Below, piece after piece: positions 41,430 to 50,658 of a stretch of 59,285 nt of DNA (positions are counted from its first letter, which is position 1; each line of letters starts with the position of its first letter). The position numbers and the translations under genes were made by a program. The notes under the pieces are model-generated. The model saw nothing but the letters and a program-made list of their open reading frames with translations, ran no database searches and was not told the origin of the DNA. The stretch lies in the NCBI GenBank assembly GCA_910586515.1, contig CAJUGL010000016.1, positions 1 through 59,285 on the forward strand, in the 5' to 3' direction. The DNA is from an uncultured Acetatifactor sp. (GTDB lineage Bacteria; Bacillota; Clostridia; Lachnospirales; Lachnospiraceae).

Positions 41430-41458
41430 AAATGCGGCCATTTTGTGTTAGTGGCCGC
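41430..41458 (-). terminator. Terminator of the sugar operon, inside the cydD leader
   Basis: On the minus strand GCGGCCA, an 11-nt loop, TGGCCGC and a T-run. It lies about 40 nt beyond the DUF4867 stop codon, so it should end the sugar operon. It also lies downstream of the cydD promoter and so could attenuate that unit. Confidence 0.65.
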
Positions 41459-41462
41459 TAAC
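41447..41462. promoter_or_regulatory. Operator 2, GTTAGT-N4-GCTAAC
   Basis: GTTAGTGGCCGCTAAC, one mismatch from the perfect site at 41401. It is immediately downstream of the -10 box, a good position for repression, and overlaps the terminator stem. Confidence 0.6.
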
Positions 41463-41469
41463 TTCTTTA

Positions 41470-41499
41470 AGTATACATCTTATTTCCTGTTTTTGTCAA
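41470..41499 (-). promoter_or_regulatory. Promoter of the CydDC-like unit
   Basis: On the minus strand TTGACA (41494-41499), 18-nt spacer, TATACT (41470-41475). It overlaps the end of the DUF4867 gene. The leader to the start codon is about 205 nt and holds the terminator, both operators and the structured element. Confidence 0.7.
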
Positions 41500-42044
41500 T
41501 AGGGAAATTTCTGTTCGTCTGCCAGTACCGCCTGCCCTTCCTCCGGCAGAAACTCCGCAAGCATATCGTTTTTGAAGGTCCGTCCCGGCAGGAAGCAGGC
41601 CACATGGGCAATCTCCCTGTTCACCGCAAACTGGGTGCCGTGGAGAATCATGGGGTCCAGTCTCACAAAAGTCCCCTGGGGTACATGGAAGGCTTCCACC
41701 GTATCCACGCTGAATTTTCTGCCCGGCAGGGGCGTGCCCACAAAAATGACAACATCGTCATCTAATGGCAGCAATCCCTCGCAGGTAAACTGATGGGCCT
41801 CCAACATGGTAATCCGCTTCTCCTCCTGCTTTTTGGCCTGGCACACGGACACCGTGGGCAGTGTGGTATTTCCCAAATCCAGTTTTACCACATCCGCAAA
41901 AAAACCGTAGGGAAATATGGACCGGGCCGCCAATGCCTCATCGTCCAACAGATTCTGGAACTGCCCGTATTTTGCAAATGCTTTTTCGTCCAGTTTCTTA
42001 ATTCTGATTACTTTCGTTTTTATCTCATTTTCTTTCACAGACAT
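41496..42044 (-). CDS. DUF4867 cupin-like protein
   Basis: 182 aa. Contains PYGFFADVVKLDLGN, EAHQFTCEGLLPLDDDVVIFVG and VPQGTFVRLDPMILHGTQF, a cupin-like core of the DUF4867 family (distantly like ureidoglycolate lyase). Last gene of the sugar operon, overlapping the isomerase-like gene by 10 nt. The steady pairing with fucose-isomerase-like proteins suggests an accessory step, for example epimerisation or mutarotation; inference. Confidence 0.82.
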   Translation of the reverse strand: MSVKENEIKTKVIRIKKLDEKAFAKYGQFQNLLDDEALAARSIFPYGFFADVVKLDLGNTTLPTVSVCQAKKQEEKRITMLEAHQFTCEGLLPLDDDVVIFVGTPLPGRKFSVDTVEAFHVPQGTFVRLDPMILHGTQFAVNREIAHVACFLPGRTFKNDMLAEFLPEEGQAVLADEQKFPY

Positions 42045-43420
42045 TTCGCTCCCTCCTCTTCCACCGTGTCAAACTTCAGTCCAAGGTATCTCGCCGCCTC
42101 CCGCAGCACCGGATACAGGGAAGCATATCCCCCGCCCAGATGATGGATGTAGGGACCGAACATCAGTTTTTCCTCCCAGGCCTTCCAGTCCTTTACCTCC
42201 ACCCATACATAGGTGCCGGTAGTGGCAGGCCCTGTGGTGGTCTCCGCCTCTCCCGCAAAGAGATAATAGTCGTCCTCCCCGTCGTCGAATCTGCAGAGCG
42301 TGAGATGTCCCTGCTTCAGCTCAAACTGCTGCTGTCCCCCTGCCAGGCAGGCTTTCGACTCCGGAGACTTCAGGGAATAGGGAAAGGGACCGCAGTGCCA
42401 CAAAAGCTCCCCGTTGTCATTTTCCGGATGGCGTATGGTCAGATCTGCCAGGAACTGCGCACCCTCCCCCAACATGGCGGCCCGAAGGATTGCCAGGGTA
42501 ATGGCTCCGTTGATATCCGTCTCACAGGCCACCGGAATCCCCATATCCGTCAGCTCTCCGATCATGGCGCAGGAGGGAAGCTGCATCAGCGCTCCGCTTG
42601 GCCAGCACTCAATGGCTGCCACGGTACAGCTGCTTTTCTCCATCTGTGCCAACATGGCCAGTTTCAGCGCTGCCAGTCGTTCCAACTGCTCCTCCTTCAG
42701 GGCGGAGCAGTCCATCCTGCCGCGGATATCTTCCATCTGTCTCTTCAGTTCCCCGCCGCCCTCTGAAACAATCTTCTGCACTGCCATCTGCAGCATCACA
42801 GGGGCCACTGCCACAGTCTGAATTCCGAAACGCTGCATCAGTCTGGCTTCGTTGGTCATCACGCTGCGGAAAGGGGAGGGACGTTCGCCTATCTTGGCAA
42901 TCCGCAGCCCTCTCACGTCCTTCACCACACAGGCCACTCTTAAAAAACGGTCAAACCCCTTCCTGAACTCTTCCGAATCCGCGGGCACATTGTAAATATA
43001 GCTGTAGGTAACGCCGTATCGCCGCAGCACCTTTGTAGCCGCGAACATACCGCACTGGGTATCCCTCCCCCGCTTCTCCGGTGAGTTGGGGGCTTCGTCC
43101 CTGCTGCCCCAGATCAGCACGGGCACCCGGAATTTGCTGACCACATCCGCCACGGCTCCCTCCTCGCCGAAGTCGCAGAAGGGCACGAATATGGCGTCCA
43201 CCTTCTCCCCGGCGAATTTATCCGCAACCGCAGGCGCATGGCTCTCCGATTCTATGATTCCCCTGACGCAGATATCGTCTATATCCACCAGTCTCACCTT
43301 GTCCGGATGGATTTCCCGGATGACGGCCATGCATTTTTCCTTCTCCGCAGCCGCCGTTTCCAAATCCAACATTCCTCTCCTTGTAGGCATCACGCCCAAA
43401 GTAATCTCCGCTTTATACAT
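42035..43420 (-). CDS. L-fucose/L-arabinose isomerase-fold protein
   Basis: 461 aa, shorter than FucI (about 590). Segments VDAIFVPFCDFGEEGAVADV, RVPVLIWGSRDEAP, AIECWPSGALMQL and GIPVACETDINGAIT fit the FucI/AraA-like isomerase superfamily, with Glu/Asp metal ligands in the last two. Predicted to convert an aldose to a ketose. The sugar cannot be named from sequence. Overlaps the kinase gene by 8 nt. Confidence 0.8.
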   Translation of the reverse strand: MYKAEITLGVMPTRRGMLDLETAAAEKEKCMAVIREIHPDKVRLVDIDDICVRGIIESESHAPAVADKFAGEKVDAIFVPFCDFGEEGAVADVVSKFRVPVLIWGSRDEAPNSPEKRGRDTQCGMFAATKVLRRYGVTYSYIYNVPADSEEFRKGFDRFLRVACVVKDVRGLRIAKIGERPSPFRSVMTNEARLMQRFGIQTVAVAPVMLQMAVQKIVSEGGGELKRQMEDIRGRMDCSALKEEQLERLAALKLAMLAQMEKSSCTVAAIECWPSGALMQLPSCAMIGELTDMGIPVACETDINGAITLAILRAAMLGEGAQFLADLTIRHPENDNGELLWHCGPFPYSLKSPESKACLAGGQQQFELKQGHLTLCRFDDGEDDYYLFAGEAETTTGPATTGTYVWVEVKDWKAWEEKLMFGPYIHHLGGGYASLYPVLREAARYLGLKFDTVEEEGAKCL

Positions 43421-44393
43421 GTTCCAGTGCCCTCCTGTAATATTCTACTCTCCGGTCAATTTCCTCATAATCAATCTCCCCCGTCTCCAGGAAACGCTCC
43501 AGTACGGACTCGTCCGGAATTCCCGCCCTGCCTCCGATTCTGGTGCATTTGATGGCCGACACGGCACTGGCGTACCTGGCGCACTCCCTGTGGCTTTTTC
43601 CCTTCAGCAGCGCCGCCAGAAAGGCTCCGTGGAACACATCTCCTGCGCCCACCGTGTCCTTCACCTCCACGGAAAAGGCCGGCAGGGTGAAGAATCCTTC
43701 CCCGCTGACTCCCACGCATCCCTTCTCCCCGAAGGTAAACACGCACAGCTTCGGACCCCTGCCCAGAATTTCCCTGCAGGCCTCCTCCAGGGCCTGGTCT
43801 CCCTGCTCCTTCTTCCCCGGGAAAAGCCCGTCAAACACAAATTCCGAGCCAACAAACACGTCAATGAGGGGAATCATCTCCCACAGCGCCTCCGTGTAAT
43901 AATCCGCGTCAATGAACACCTCCGTTCCCGCTGCCCGGGCCGCCTCCGCCGCTTTTCGGGCGAGGGGTCCGGCGTCGGCCAGAAACAGGTATCGGGAATC
44001 CGCCACCGCGCTCATGTCTAACTCGTTTTCCTCCAGGGGCCTCACGGAACCTGCCCGGAACAGTATGGTCCGGGTCCGGGTCTTTCTGTCGCTAAGTACC
44101 ACGGACAGGTGGGAAGTCTCCCCCCTGCGGATCAATACCTGGTCTACATTGATTCTGTGCGCTACAAAATCCCCACGGCAGAATTTTCCGTAGATATCGT
44201 CCCCCAGGGCTGCCGCCATGGCGCATTTCGCTCCCAGTCTGGCTGCCGCCACCATACCGCTGGACACCTTGCCGCCCCCCTGCCAGCTCATTTCCTGAAT
44301 TCTTGTCCCATGATTCGGTTCCGGCATACCGTCAATATTTACATTTAAATCCATACACGGAAAATCCAGTCCAAATATGTCATATTTTTTCAT
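43413..44393 (-). CDS. PfkB-family sugar kinase
   Basis: 326 aa from the ATG at 44393 (GGAG 8 nt upstream). Ribokinase fold: DLNVNIDGMPEPN at the N-terminus, GGGKVSSGMVAAARLGA, and the catalytic DTVGAGDVFHGAFLAALL. Phosphorylates the ketose made by the isomerase-like protein, or a ketose phosphate. Lies between aldolase and isomerase genes in the same operon. Confidence 0.9.
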   Translation of the reverse strand: MKKYDIFGLDFPCMDLNVNIDGMPEPNHGTRIQEMSWQGGGKVSSGMVAAARLGAKCAMAAALGDDIYGKFCRGDFVAHRINVDQVLIRRGETSHLSVVLSDRKTRTRTILFRAGSVRPLEENELDMSAVADSRYLFLADAGPLARKAAEAARAAGTEVFIDADYYTEALWEMIPLIDVFVGSEFVFDGLFPGKKEQGDQALEEACREILGRGPKLCVFTFGEKGCVGVSGEGFFTLPAFSVEVKDTVGAGDVFHGAFLAALLKGKSHRECARYASAVSAIKCTRIGGRAGIPDESVLERFLETGEIDYEEIDRRVEYYRRALEHV

Positions 44394-44477
44394 CTTCGTA
44401 CTCCTGCGCGCCTGGGCGCGCCTCTGTCCAATCCTGCCTCCGCCGAAACACGCATTTCGGCAGGAATGCATTACCGC

Positions 44478-45332
44478 TTACATGGTATATTTATTGGGGT
44501 TCAGCAGGCGGATTTTATTCACCACGAATTCCGTCATGCCCTTTGCCGCCCCCAACATCAGCCGGATACCGTCCGCCTTATGTTCGGTGGCCTGTATCAC
44601 CTCATCCAGGGAACGGTACATGGCCGCAAAATACTCCGTGGCGATATTGAATTTGCTCATGCCCAGGTTCACCGCCCGCTGCATCTGCCAGTCCGGGATT
44701 CCGGAGCATCCGTGGAGAACCAGGGGCACGGACACCGCCTGTCTGATTTTGGCGATTCGGTCAAAATCCAGGTTCGGCTCCTGTATGTAATCTCCGTGGG
44801 CATTGCCCACCGCAATCGCCAGGGAGCCGCATCCCGTCCGCTCCACGAACTCTGCCGCCTGGTCCGCGTCGGTGAACAGATCACTGTTGGAGATATCCTC
44901 CAGTTTCATTCCGATCCCCACATGTCCCAGTTCCGCTTCCACGTCCACCCCGAACACGCCTGCGGCTCTGGCCACCTCTTTTGTCAGCGCCACATTCTCC
45001 TCAAAGGGAAGAGCGGAGCCGTCCACCATGACGGAGGGAAAGCCGTCCCGTATTCCGCCCAGGGCAATCTCGTAGGAGGCGGAATGGTCCAGATGCACGG
45101 CCACAGGCACCGATGCCTTCCGGGCCATATCCACGGCCATGTCCGCGATATATTTCAGGGGAATGTACTTGTCCAGTCCCGGAAAAAACTGCAGAATCAC
45201 CGGTACCCGTTCCGCCTCGGCGGCCGCCACCGCGCATTTGATTGTCTCGTAATTCAGTGTATTTATCGCCGCCACGCCGTATTTGTGTTTCCAGGCATGC
45301 TGCAGAATCTCGTTTACTTTTACCAAAGACAT
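44478..45332 (-). CDS. Class II fructose-bisphosphate-type (ketose-bisphosphate) aldolase
   Basis: 284 aa. Zn-dependent FbaA/GatY/KbaY family: VAVHLDHSASYE (catalytic Asp and zinc His), VDVEAELGHVG, VGNAHGDY and LVLHGCSGIPD. Cleaves the phosphorylated ketose to DHAP and an aldehyde. GGAG precedes the ATG. Together with kinase and isomerase-like genes it makes a complete isomerase-kinase-aldolase route distinct from the fucA-type aldolase of the microcompartment. Confidence 0.92.
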   Translation of the reverse strand: MSLVKVNEILQHAWKHKYGVAAINTLNYETIKCAVAAAEAERVPVILQFFPGLDKYIPLKYIADMAVDMARKASVPVAVHLDHSASYEIALGGIRDGFPSVMVDGSALPFEENVALTKEVARAAGVFGVDVEAELGHVGIGMKLEDISNSDLFTDADQAAEFVERTGCGSLAIAVGNAHGDYIQEPNLDFDRIAKIRQAVSVPLVLHGCSGIPDWQMQRAVNLGMSKFNIATEYFAAMYRSLDEVIQATEHKADGIRLMLGAAKGMTEFVVNKIRLLNPNKYTM

Positions 45333-45334
45333 AT

Positions 45335-46294
45335 TTATTCTCCTTTTACTTTTGAATCAAAAAACAATTGATACTCCGGCATTTTCTCACAGAATGCCCG
45401 GCTCACCCGGTCTATCCGCAGGTATTCCTCCGGCTCCAGTTCCAGTTCTATGGCCCGGATATTTTCCAGGGCGTGTTCCCTGTCTGCCCCGCCCACTATG
45501 GGGGCCGTGAGGCTGTCGTTGTGCACCAGCCAGTTGACGCAGATCTGCGCGGCGCTCCGGCCGTATTTTTCTCCTATCCCGGTCAGCTCCTCCGTAACCT
45601 CAAGGCATTGCTCATAAACCCCCGGCTGAAACAGCGCCGCTTTTGCCCGGCCTCCCGTTATGGGCGTATCTTTTTTAAATTTTCCCGTCAAGAGCCCCTG
45701 GGCCAGGGTGCTGTAGGGGATCACGCTGATTCCCTGTTCCCTGCAGTAGGGCAGCAAATCTCTGTCCGCATAGCGCCACAGCAGATTATAGCAGGGCTGA
45801 ATCACATCCACCGGCCCGCTCTGCACGGCTTCCCGGAGCTGTTCCGCGGAAAAATTGGACACGCCGATGCTGCGGATTTTCCCCTTCTCCTTCAGACGCC
45901 CCATATTTTCCATGGCCTGTCCAACGGACATTCCCTGGGGCGGATAATGCAGGAAATACACATCCAGGTATTCCGTTCCGAGACGCTTCAGGGACGCATC
46001 GCAGGCTTTTTCCATGTCCTCCGGGGCATAATGGGAGGGCCATACCTTGGAGATTATCGTGCATTCTTCTCTCTTCCGTCCCTTCAGCGCCTGCCCCAGT
46101 ACTTTCTCCGCCCGGCCCATACCGTAGATCTCCGCCGTGTCAAAGGTCTGGATTCCATGTTCCAGATAAGTCTCAATGCAGGCGATGCTGTCCCGGTCCT
46201 CCACACTGCCGAAGTAATCGCCTCCCATGGACCAGCAGCCCAGAACCACCGGCGACACTCTCACCCCGCTTTTTCCCAGTTTATGATATTCCAT
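45335..46294 (-). CDS. Aldo/keto reductase
   Basis: 319 aa from the ATG at 46294 (GGGAGAGGAAGAG upstream), 14 nt inside the end of the regulator gene. AKR barrel with the catalytic tetrad segments FDTAEIYGMGRAE (Asp, Tyr), TIISKVWPSHY (Lys) and VYFLHYPPQ (His), and GVSNFSAEQL. NAD(P)H-dependent reduction of an aldehyde or ketose; could dispose of the aldehyde released by the aldolase or act on the sugar itself. Confidence 0.92.
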   Translation of the reverse strand: MEYHKLGKSGVRVSPVVLGCWSMGGDYFGSVEDRDSIACIETYLEHGIQTFDTAEIYGMGRAEKVLGQALKGRKREECTIISKVWPSHYAPEDMEKACDASLKRLGTEYLDVYFLHYPPQGMSVGQAMENMGRLKEKGKIRSIGVSNFSAEQLREAVQSGPVDVIQPCYNLLWRYADRDLLPYCREQGISVIPYSTLAQGLLTGKFKKDTPITGGRAKAALFQPGVYEQCLEVTEELTGIGEKYGRSAAQICVNWLVHNDSLTAPIVGGADREHALENIRAIELELEPEEYLRIDRVSRAFCEKMPEYQLFFDSKVKGE

Positions 46295-47111
46295 TCTCTT
46301 CCTCTCCCTTTCTTCTGTATTCATTGGGGCTCATCCCCACAAATTTTTTGAATTGTTTTGAAAAATGGGCAAAACTCGGGTATCCCGTCTCCTCCGCAAT
46401 CCTGCTGATACTCATTTTGTTCTGCTTGAGCAGGCGCTTTGCCTTCCCCATTCTCTCCTGCTGAATAAATTTGCTTAAGGAGTCCCCTGTCTCTTTTCGA
46501 AACAGCTTGGACAGATAATTCGGTGACAGGAAAAAAACTTCCGCCAGCTGGCTCCTGGAGACATCGTCCAGATGCTCCCTGATATATTTCTGAATCTCCT
46601 GAATCAGCTGTTTTTCCTGTCCCTCCTGCTCCTGCCCTTCCGTCTCTCCCTCTGTCTCCTTTTCTCCCTCCGTCTCCTCCCCGTCCCGGCGCAGCAGACA
46701 GTGATTTCCGTACTCCATGAGCCGGCGGTCCCGTTCCCTCTGGTTTCTCCGCTCCACCAGTTTCTCCATGACTTCCCTGATAACCGCTGTCTCCACAGGC
46801 TTTAAGAGGTATTCAAAGCACTGGAAGCTCACTGCCGCCCGAGCATAGGAAAAATCCGCATAACTGGTGAGAAGGACCGTGTCCACCTCCATTTCGCGCT
46901 CCCGGAGCCATTTGAGCAGCTCGAATCCGTCCTGCCCAGGCATCTCAATGTCCGTAATCAGAAAGTCAATGACATGCTCCTTCAGGATTTCCACGGCCTG
47001 GGGGACACTGTAGCATCCATAGACACAGTCTATTCCCAGTTCTTCCCAGTCCAACTGTCTTTTTATCCCCTCCACCACATATTTGTTGTCGTCCACCACC
47101 AGTAATTTCAT
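46281..47111 (-). CDS. YesN-like response regulator with AraC DNA-binding domain
   Basis: 276 aa. Receiver domain with Asp7/Asp8, phosphoacceptor Asp54 (FLITDIEMPGQDG) and Lys in LLKPVET. A Glu/Gly/Gln-rich linker (about 150-168) leads to the AraC HTH pair (SRSQLAEVFFLSPNYLSKLF; ISRIAEETGYPSFAHFSKQF). Partner of the adjacent kinase, 3 nt away. Likely activates the sugar operon it lies in. Confidence 0.93.
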   Translation of the reverse strand: MKLLVVDDNKYVVEGIKRQLDWEELGIDCVYGCYSVPQAVEILKEHVIDFLITDIEMPGQDGFELLKWLREREMEVDTVLLTSYADFSYARAAVSFQCFEYLLKPVETAVIREVMEKLVERRNQRERDRRLMEYGNHCLLRRDGEETEGEKETEGETEGQEQEGQEKQLIQEIQKYIREHLDDVSRSQLAEVFFLSPNYLSKLFRKETGDSLSKFIQQERMGKAKRLLKQNKMSISRIAEETGYPSFAHFSKQFKKFVGMSPNEYRRKGEEENGIS

Positions 47112-47114
47112 CCG

Positions 47115-48758
47115 CTATTTCACCTCTCGTGGAATATAGATCTCCACGCATGCGCCGCCTTCCTCCGGGTTGGAAAACAGAACCCTTGCCTCCTCATTGT
47201 AAATCAGTTTCAGTCTCTGGAGCACGTTGCTGATGCCGATATGCCGTCCCTCCTGTTCCATATCCCAGGTTCCGCTGTTCAGTCTCCGGAGCATTTCCCC
47301 GGGAAAGCCCTCCCCGTTGTCCGTAATCTTCAGATAAAGCGTCTCTTTTCCCGCCTGTGTCTCTCTGCGCGCAGTCAGCCGGATTGCCAGGGTCCCGCCC
47401 GGTCCCACCGCATGCTTCAGAGAATTTTCCAGAAAAGTGCTGACCATCAGCACGGGAATCTCCCATTCTCTCACCGCGTCCTCCATGTCATAGTCAAAGG
47501 AAAGCCCCTGGCTGTTCCACTCGAAATTGACCCGGATAATGGTCTCCATATGGTGGATTTCCCTCCACAGCGGCATCATATCCATGCAGTCGTGAAGCAG
47601 GTAGCGGTAATACTCCGACAGGCACACTGTCACCTCCTGTATTTTCCCTGTGTCCTGCACCTGCGCCATGCCGAAAATCATGGCCAGACAGTTGACAAAG
47701 AAATGGGGTCTGATCTGGAACTGGCGGAAGTTGATTTCCAATTGTTTTTTTGCCAGTTCCGTTTCATACAGCTCCACGGAGAGTTTTTCCGCCTTTTTGC
47801 CCAGTCTGTCCAGGATTTCATAGGCGTCCTCCACAGCCGCGGGGATCCTGCTCCCGGCGTGCTCCTCCTCTTCTTCCGCCAGGCTGCCCCGGTACCTGTC
47901 CAGTACCCGGGAGAGATTTTTCACCGGCACAATCAGCCTGCGTCTCACCTGACGGATAAGCAGAAGCATCATCACCATAAGCTGGGAGGTGAGAAGAAAC
48001 TGCGCGATCTGCAGCAGCATAATCTGGTAGATTTCACCCTGGCCAGACACAGCCACACGTATCTCAAAATCCGCCTCTATATTCTCCAGGCGATACCACA
48101 GCACACTGGTTCCAAACCCCGCCCCTGCGTCCCTGTCAACCGCCTCCCTGCGGACCAGGCTGATTCCGCCGCCCGGTCCGCAGTCCAGCATGCTCATGCC
48201 CGAGAGAAAGCTTTCCTCACCGATCCACGAGCCAACCACGAAGTCCCCGTAAATCCAGGCAGTGGCCAATATCCGCTGTTCGGGCGTATCCAGAAGATGC
48301 AGGCTTCCGTTCCGGGGTTCCTCCCACAGCCAGTCTATGATGCACGGCCTGATTTGGCGGTAGCTTGAGAAAGAGAGATGGACGGCTGTGAGTTCCACGA
48401 ACTTTTCGTCGTTTCTGTCAAAGATAAAGAAATTATACTCGCTCTCCGAGAGCGCACTGAGCAGTTTATACATTTTCTGCAGCTCTTCAATCCTGTTCAC
48501 CAGTTCCAGACTGGACTGTTCGAACATTGTCCTGTAGTCTTTCACCAGTACGGTATTCTGGCTCATATAAGTGTTGTTTCTGTTTAAATCAGCCTCCACC
48601 CGCTCCACATACCGGTCCGCATACTGCCGGATATTGTTCTGCGCCACCCTGGATATCCTGGTGTGGGCATAGATCAGCAGGCAGACACAGAGTATCTGCA
48701 CCCAAATACTGCCAAACAGAATCCATCTCATATTTCCCTTATATAAGCTGCGCTGCAT
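47115..48758 (-). CDS. YesM-like sensor histidine kinase
   Basis: 547 aa. Membrane segments at about 12-32 and 245-270 flank a roughly 210-residue extracellular sensor domain. The cytoplasmic part has a HAMP-like linker and the His_kinase block FRQFQIRPHFFVNCLAMI with the phosphorylated His, followed by the ATPase domain (FLENSLKHAV; ITDNGEGFPGEML). Senses the sugar or its loaded binding protein. Encoded between the transporter and its response regulator. Confidence 0.92.
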   Translation of the reverse strand: MQRSLYKGNMRWILFGSIWVQILCVCLLIYAHTRISRVAQNNIRQYADRYVERVEADLNRNNTYMSQNTVLVKDYRTMFEQSSLELVNRIEELQKMYKLLSALSESEYNFFIFDRNDEKFVELTAVHLSFSSYRQIRPCIIDWLWEEPRNGSLHLLDTPEQRILATAWIYGDFVVGSWIGEESFLSGMSMLDCGPGGGISLVRREAVDRDAGAGFGTSVLWYRLENIEADFEIRVAVSGQGEIYQIMLLQIAQFLLTSQLMVMMLLLIRQVRRRLIVPVKNLSRVLDRYRGSLAEEEEEHAGSRIPAAVEDAYEILDRLGKKAEKLSVELYETELAKKQLEINFRQFQIRPHFFVNCLAMIFGMAQVQDTGKIQEVTVCLSEYYRYLLHDCMDMMPLWREIHHMETIIRVNFEWNSQGLSFDYDMEDAVREWEIPVLMVSTFLENSLKHAVGPGGTLAIRLTARRETQAGKETLYLKITDNGEGFPGEMLRRLNSGTWDMEQEGRHIGISNVLQRLKLIYNEEARVLFSNPEEGGACVEIYIPREVK

Positions 48759-48769
48759 ACCGTTCCCCG

Positions 48770-49651
48770 TTACCCCTTCACCGCTCCCAGGGTAATGCCT
48801 TTCTCAAAATATTTCTGGAGAAAGGGATACAATATCAGAACCGGGACCATGGCCACAAAGGCAATGGCCATCCGCAGGCTGATACTGGGAATTCCCTCCC
48901 CCGCCACACTCTTGCCGTACTGTGTGAGATACTGGATATTCTTTACCATCACATTCAGCAGCTGCTGAATGGAGTATTTTGATGATTCACTCACATAGTA
49001 TAACCCATTCATCCAGTCATTCCAATATCCCAGTCCGGAGAAGATTCCGATGGTCACAAATATGGATTTTCCCAGGGGTAGCACCAGTTTTCTGAAAATA
49101 CACAGTTCGGAGGCCCCGTCTATCCTGGCCGATTCGTACAGCTCCTGCGGAATATTGCAGCGCAGGTAGGTTCTCACAATGATGGCATTAAAGGCGCTGA
49201 AAAGCAGATTGGGCATCAGCAAGGCAAAGTAAGTATTCTTGATATGCAGTACCGTGGTATAAACCATATAAGTGGGCACCAGGCCGCCGTTGAACAGCAT
49301 GGTAAACAGCAGCAGGAAGGAAAAAATCTTTTTCCCCGGCAGATAGTCCAGAGAGAGGGGATACGCCACCAGTGCGGTGATCAGTACATTCAGGCAGGTC
49401 CCCACCGCCGTAATACATATGGTGGTAATATATGCCCGGAATATGGTATCTCTGGACTGCCAGATATAGGAATATGCCCCCAGACTGAATTCTTTCGGAA
49501 AAATGGAGTAACCGTTGATAAGCAGGGAGCTCTCCTCCGTAATGGAGGACATGAACAGCAATAGGAACGGGAACAGCACCAGAATCATCACAACCGTCAT
49601 AATGATGCAGGCCGCGGCTTCAAAATATTTGTCCTGTTTTGATCTGATCAT
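48770..49651 (-). CDS. Sugar ABC transporter permease, LplC/YtcP type
   Basis: 293 aa, six membrane segments (first at about 12-35). The EAA loop reads YESARIDGASELCIFRKLVLPL. Forms the carbohydrate channel (CUT1 class) with the preceding permease. AGGAGGT precedes the ATG. No ATPase gene is in the operon; such systems use a shared MsmX-type ATPase encoded elsewhere. Confidence 0.92.
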   Translation of the reverse strand: MIRSKQDKYFEAAACIIMTVVMILVLFPFLLLFMSSITEESSLLINGYSIFPKEFSLGAYSYIWQSRDTIFRAYITTICITAVGTCLNVLITALVAYPLSLDYLPGKKIFSFLLLFTMLFNGGLVPTYMVYTTVLHIKNTYFALLMPNLLFSAFNAIIVRTYLRCNIPQELYESARIDGASELCIFRKLVLPLGKSIFVTIGIFSGLGYWNDWMNGLYYVSESSKYSIQQLLNVMVKNIQYLTQYGKSVAGEGIPSISLRMAIAFVAMVPVLILYPFLQKYFEKGITLGAVKG

Positions 49652-49663
49652 AATCTGTACCTC

Positions 49664-50596
49664 CTAAAACAGCGCATTTTCTTTGCTTAGCTTTCTTGTC
49701 ACGGTATTAAAGAGCAATATCAGTGTAAAACCGATTACCGATTGAAAAAAGCTTGCCGCTGCCGACATGCCGATATTGCTCTGGCTCGTCAGCGCCTTAT
49801 ATACGAATGTGTCTATGGTCTGTGTGGCATTGGTAATCAGCCCGGATCCCTGGGGCACCTGATAGAATAATCCAAAGTCGCTGTTGAAGATTCTTCCCAC
49901 CGCCAGCAGCACCACCGTGATCATGGTGGGCTTCAAAAAGGGGAGGGTGATGTAACGTATCTTCTGAAATTTTCCTGCGCCGTCCAGGGAAGCCGACTCG
50001 TAGAGCGACATGTCAATCCCCATGATCGCGGATATATACAGAATGCATCCGTATCCCACGCTCTTCCAGGTGTTCACAAAGATCAGAATAAAGGGCCAGT
50101 ACTGCTCCCTGTCATACCAGGAAATCCGCTTTCCCCCGAAGCTCTGCAGCAGATGGTTCAGAAGCCCCGCCTCCGGGTCCAGGAATCCCCTCACCATGTA
50201 GGATACGATAATAATGGATACCACAAAGGGAAACAGGACGCTGCTCTGTGCCAGTTTGCGGAATCTCTGACTGCGGATCTCCGTGATCAGAATGGCCAGA
50301 GTCACTCCCAGAACCAGATTCACCAAAATGAAACAGATATTATACCCCAAAGTATTGCGGAACAGTATGGGAAGTTCCCTGTTCTTCAGCAGAAAAGTGA
50401 AGTTTGACATTCCCGCCCAGTCGCTGCCCCATATCCCGTCCTGGACATTGTATTTCTTAAACGCCAGTACCAGACCGCTCATGGGAAGGTAGTTATTGAT
50501 AAGCAGATATAAAAACGCAGGCACCATCATGAGATACAGCGGCAGAAAGCGCTTCAGTCCGGCCCGCTTTTTCTTTCTCTTTGATCCTTCCGCCAT
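49664..50596 (-). CDS. Sugar ABC transporter permease, LplB type
   Basis: 310 aa from the ATG at 50596 (GGAGAGGG upstream); the longer frame from 50644 adds an unlikely leader. Six membrane segments after a basic N-terminus (KRKKKRAGLKRFL). EAA loop YESASLDGAGKFQKIRYITLPF. Pairs with the LplC-type permease. Confidence 0.92.
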   Translation of the reverse strand: MAEGSKRKKKRAGLKRFLPLYLMMVPAFLYLLINNYLPMSGLVLAFKKYNVQDGIWGSDWAGMSNFTFLLKNRELPILFRNTLGYNICFILVNLVLGVTLAILITEIRSQRFRKLAQSSVLFPFVVSIIIVSYMVRGFLDPEAGLLNHLLQSFGGKRISWYDREQYWPFILIFVNTWKSVGYGCILYISAIMGIDMSLYESASLDGAGKFQKIRYITLPFLKPTMITVVLLAVGRIFNSDFGLFYQVPQGSGLITNATQTIDTFVYKALTSQSNIGMSAAASFFQSVIGFTLILLFNTVTRKLSKENALF

Positions 50597-50658
50597 AAAC
50601 CCTCTCCTCTCTCCGGGCGCGGTACGGACACCGCACCCGGTCAATCTTTCCTGTCTCT

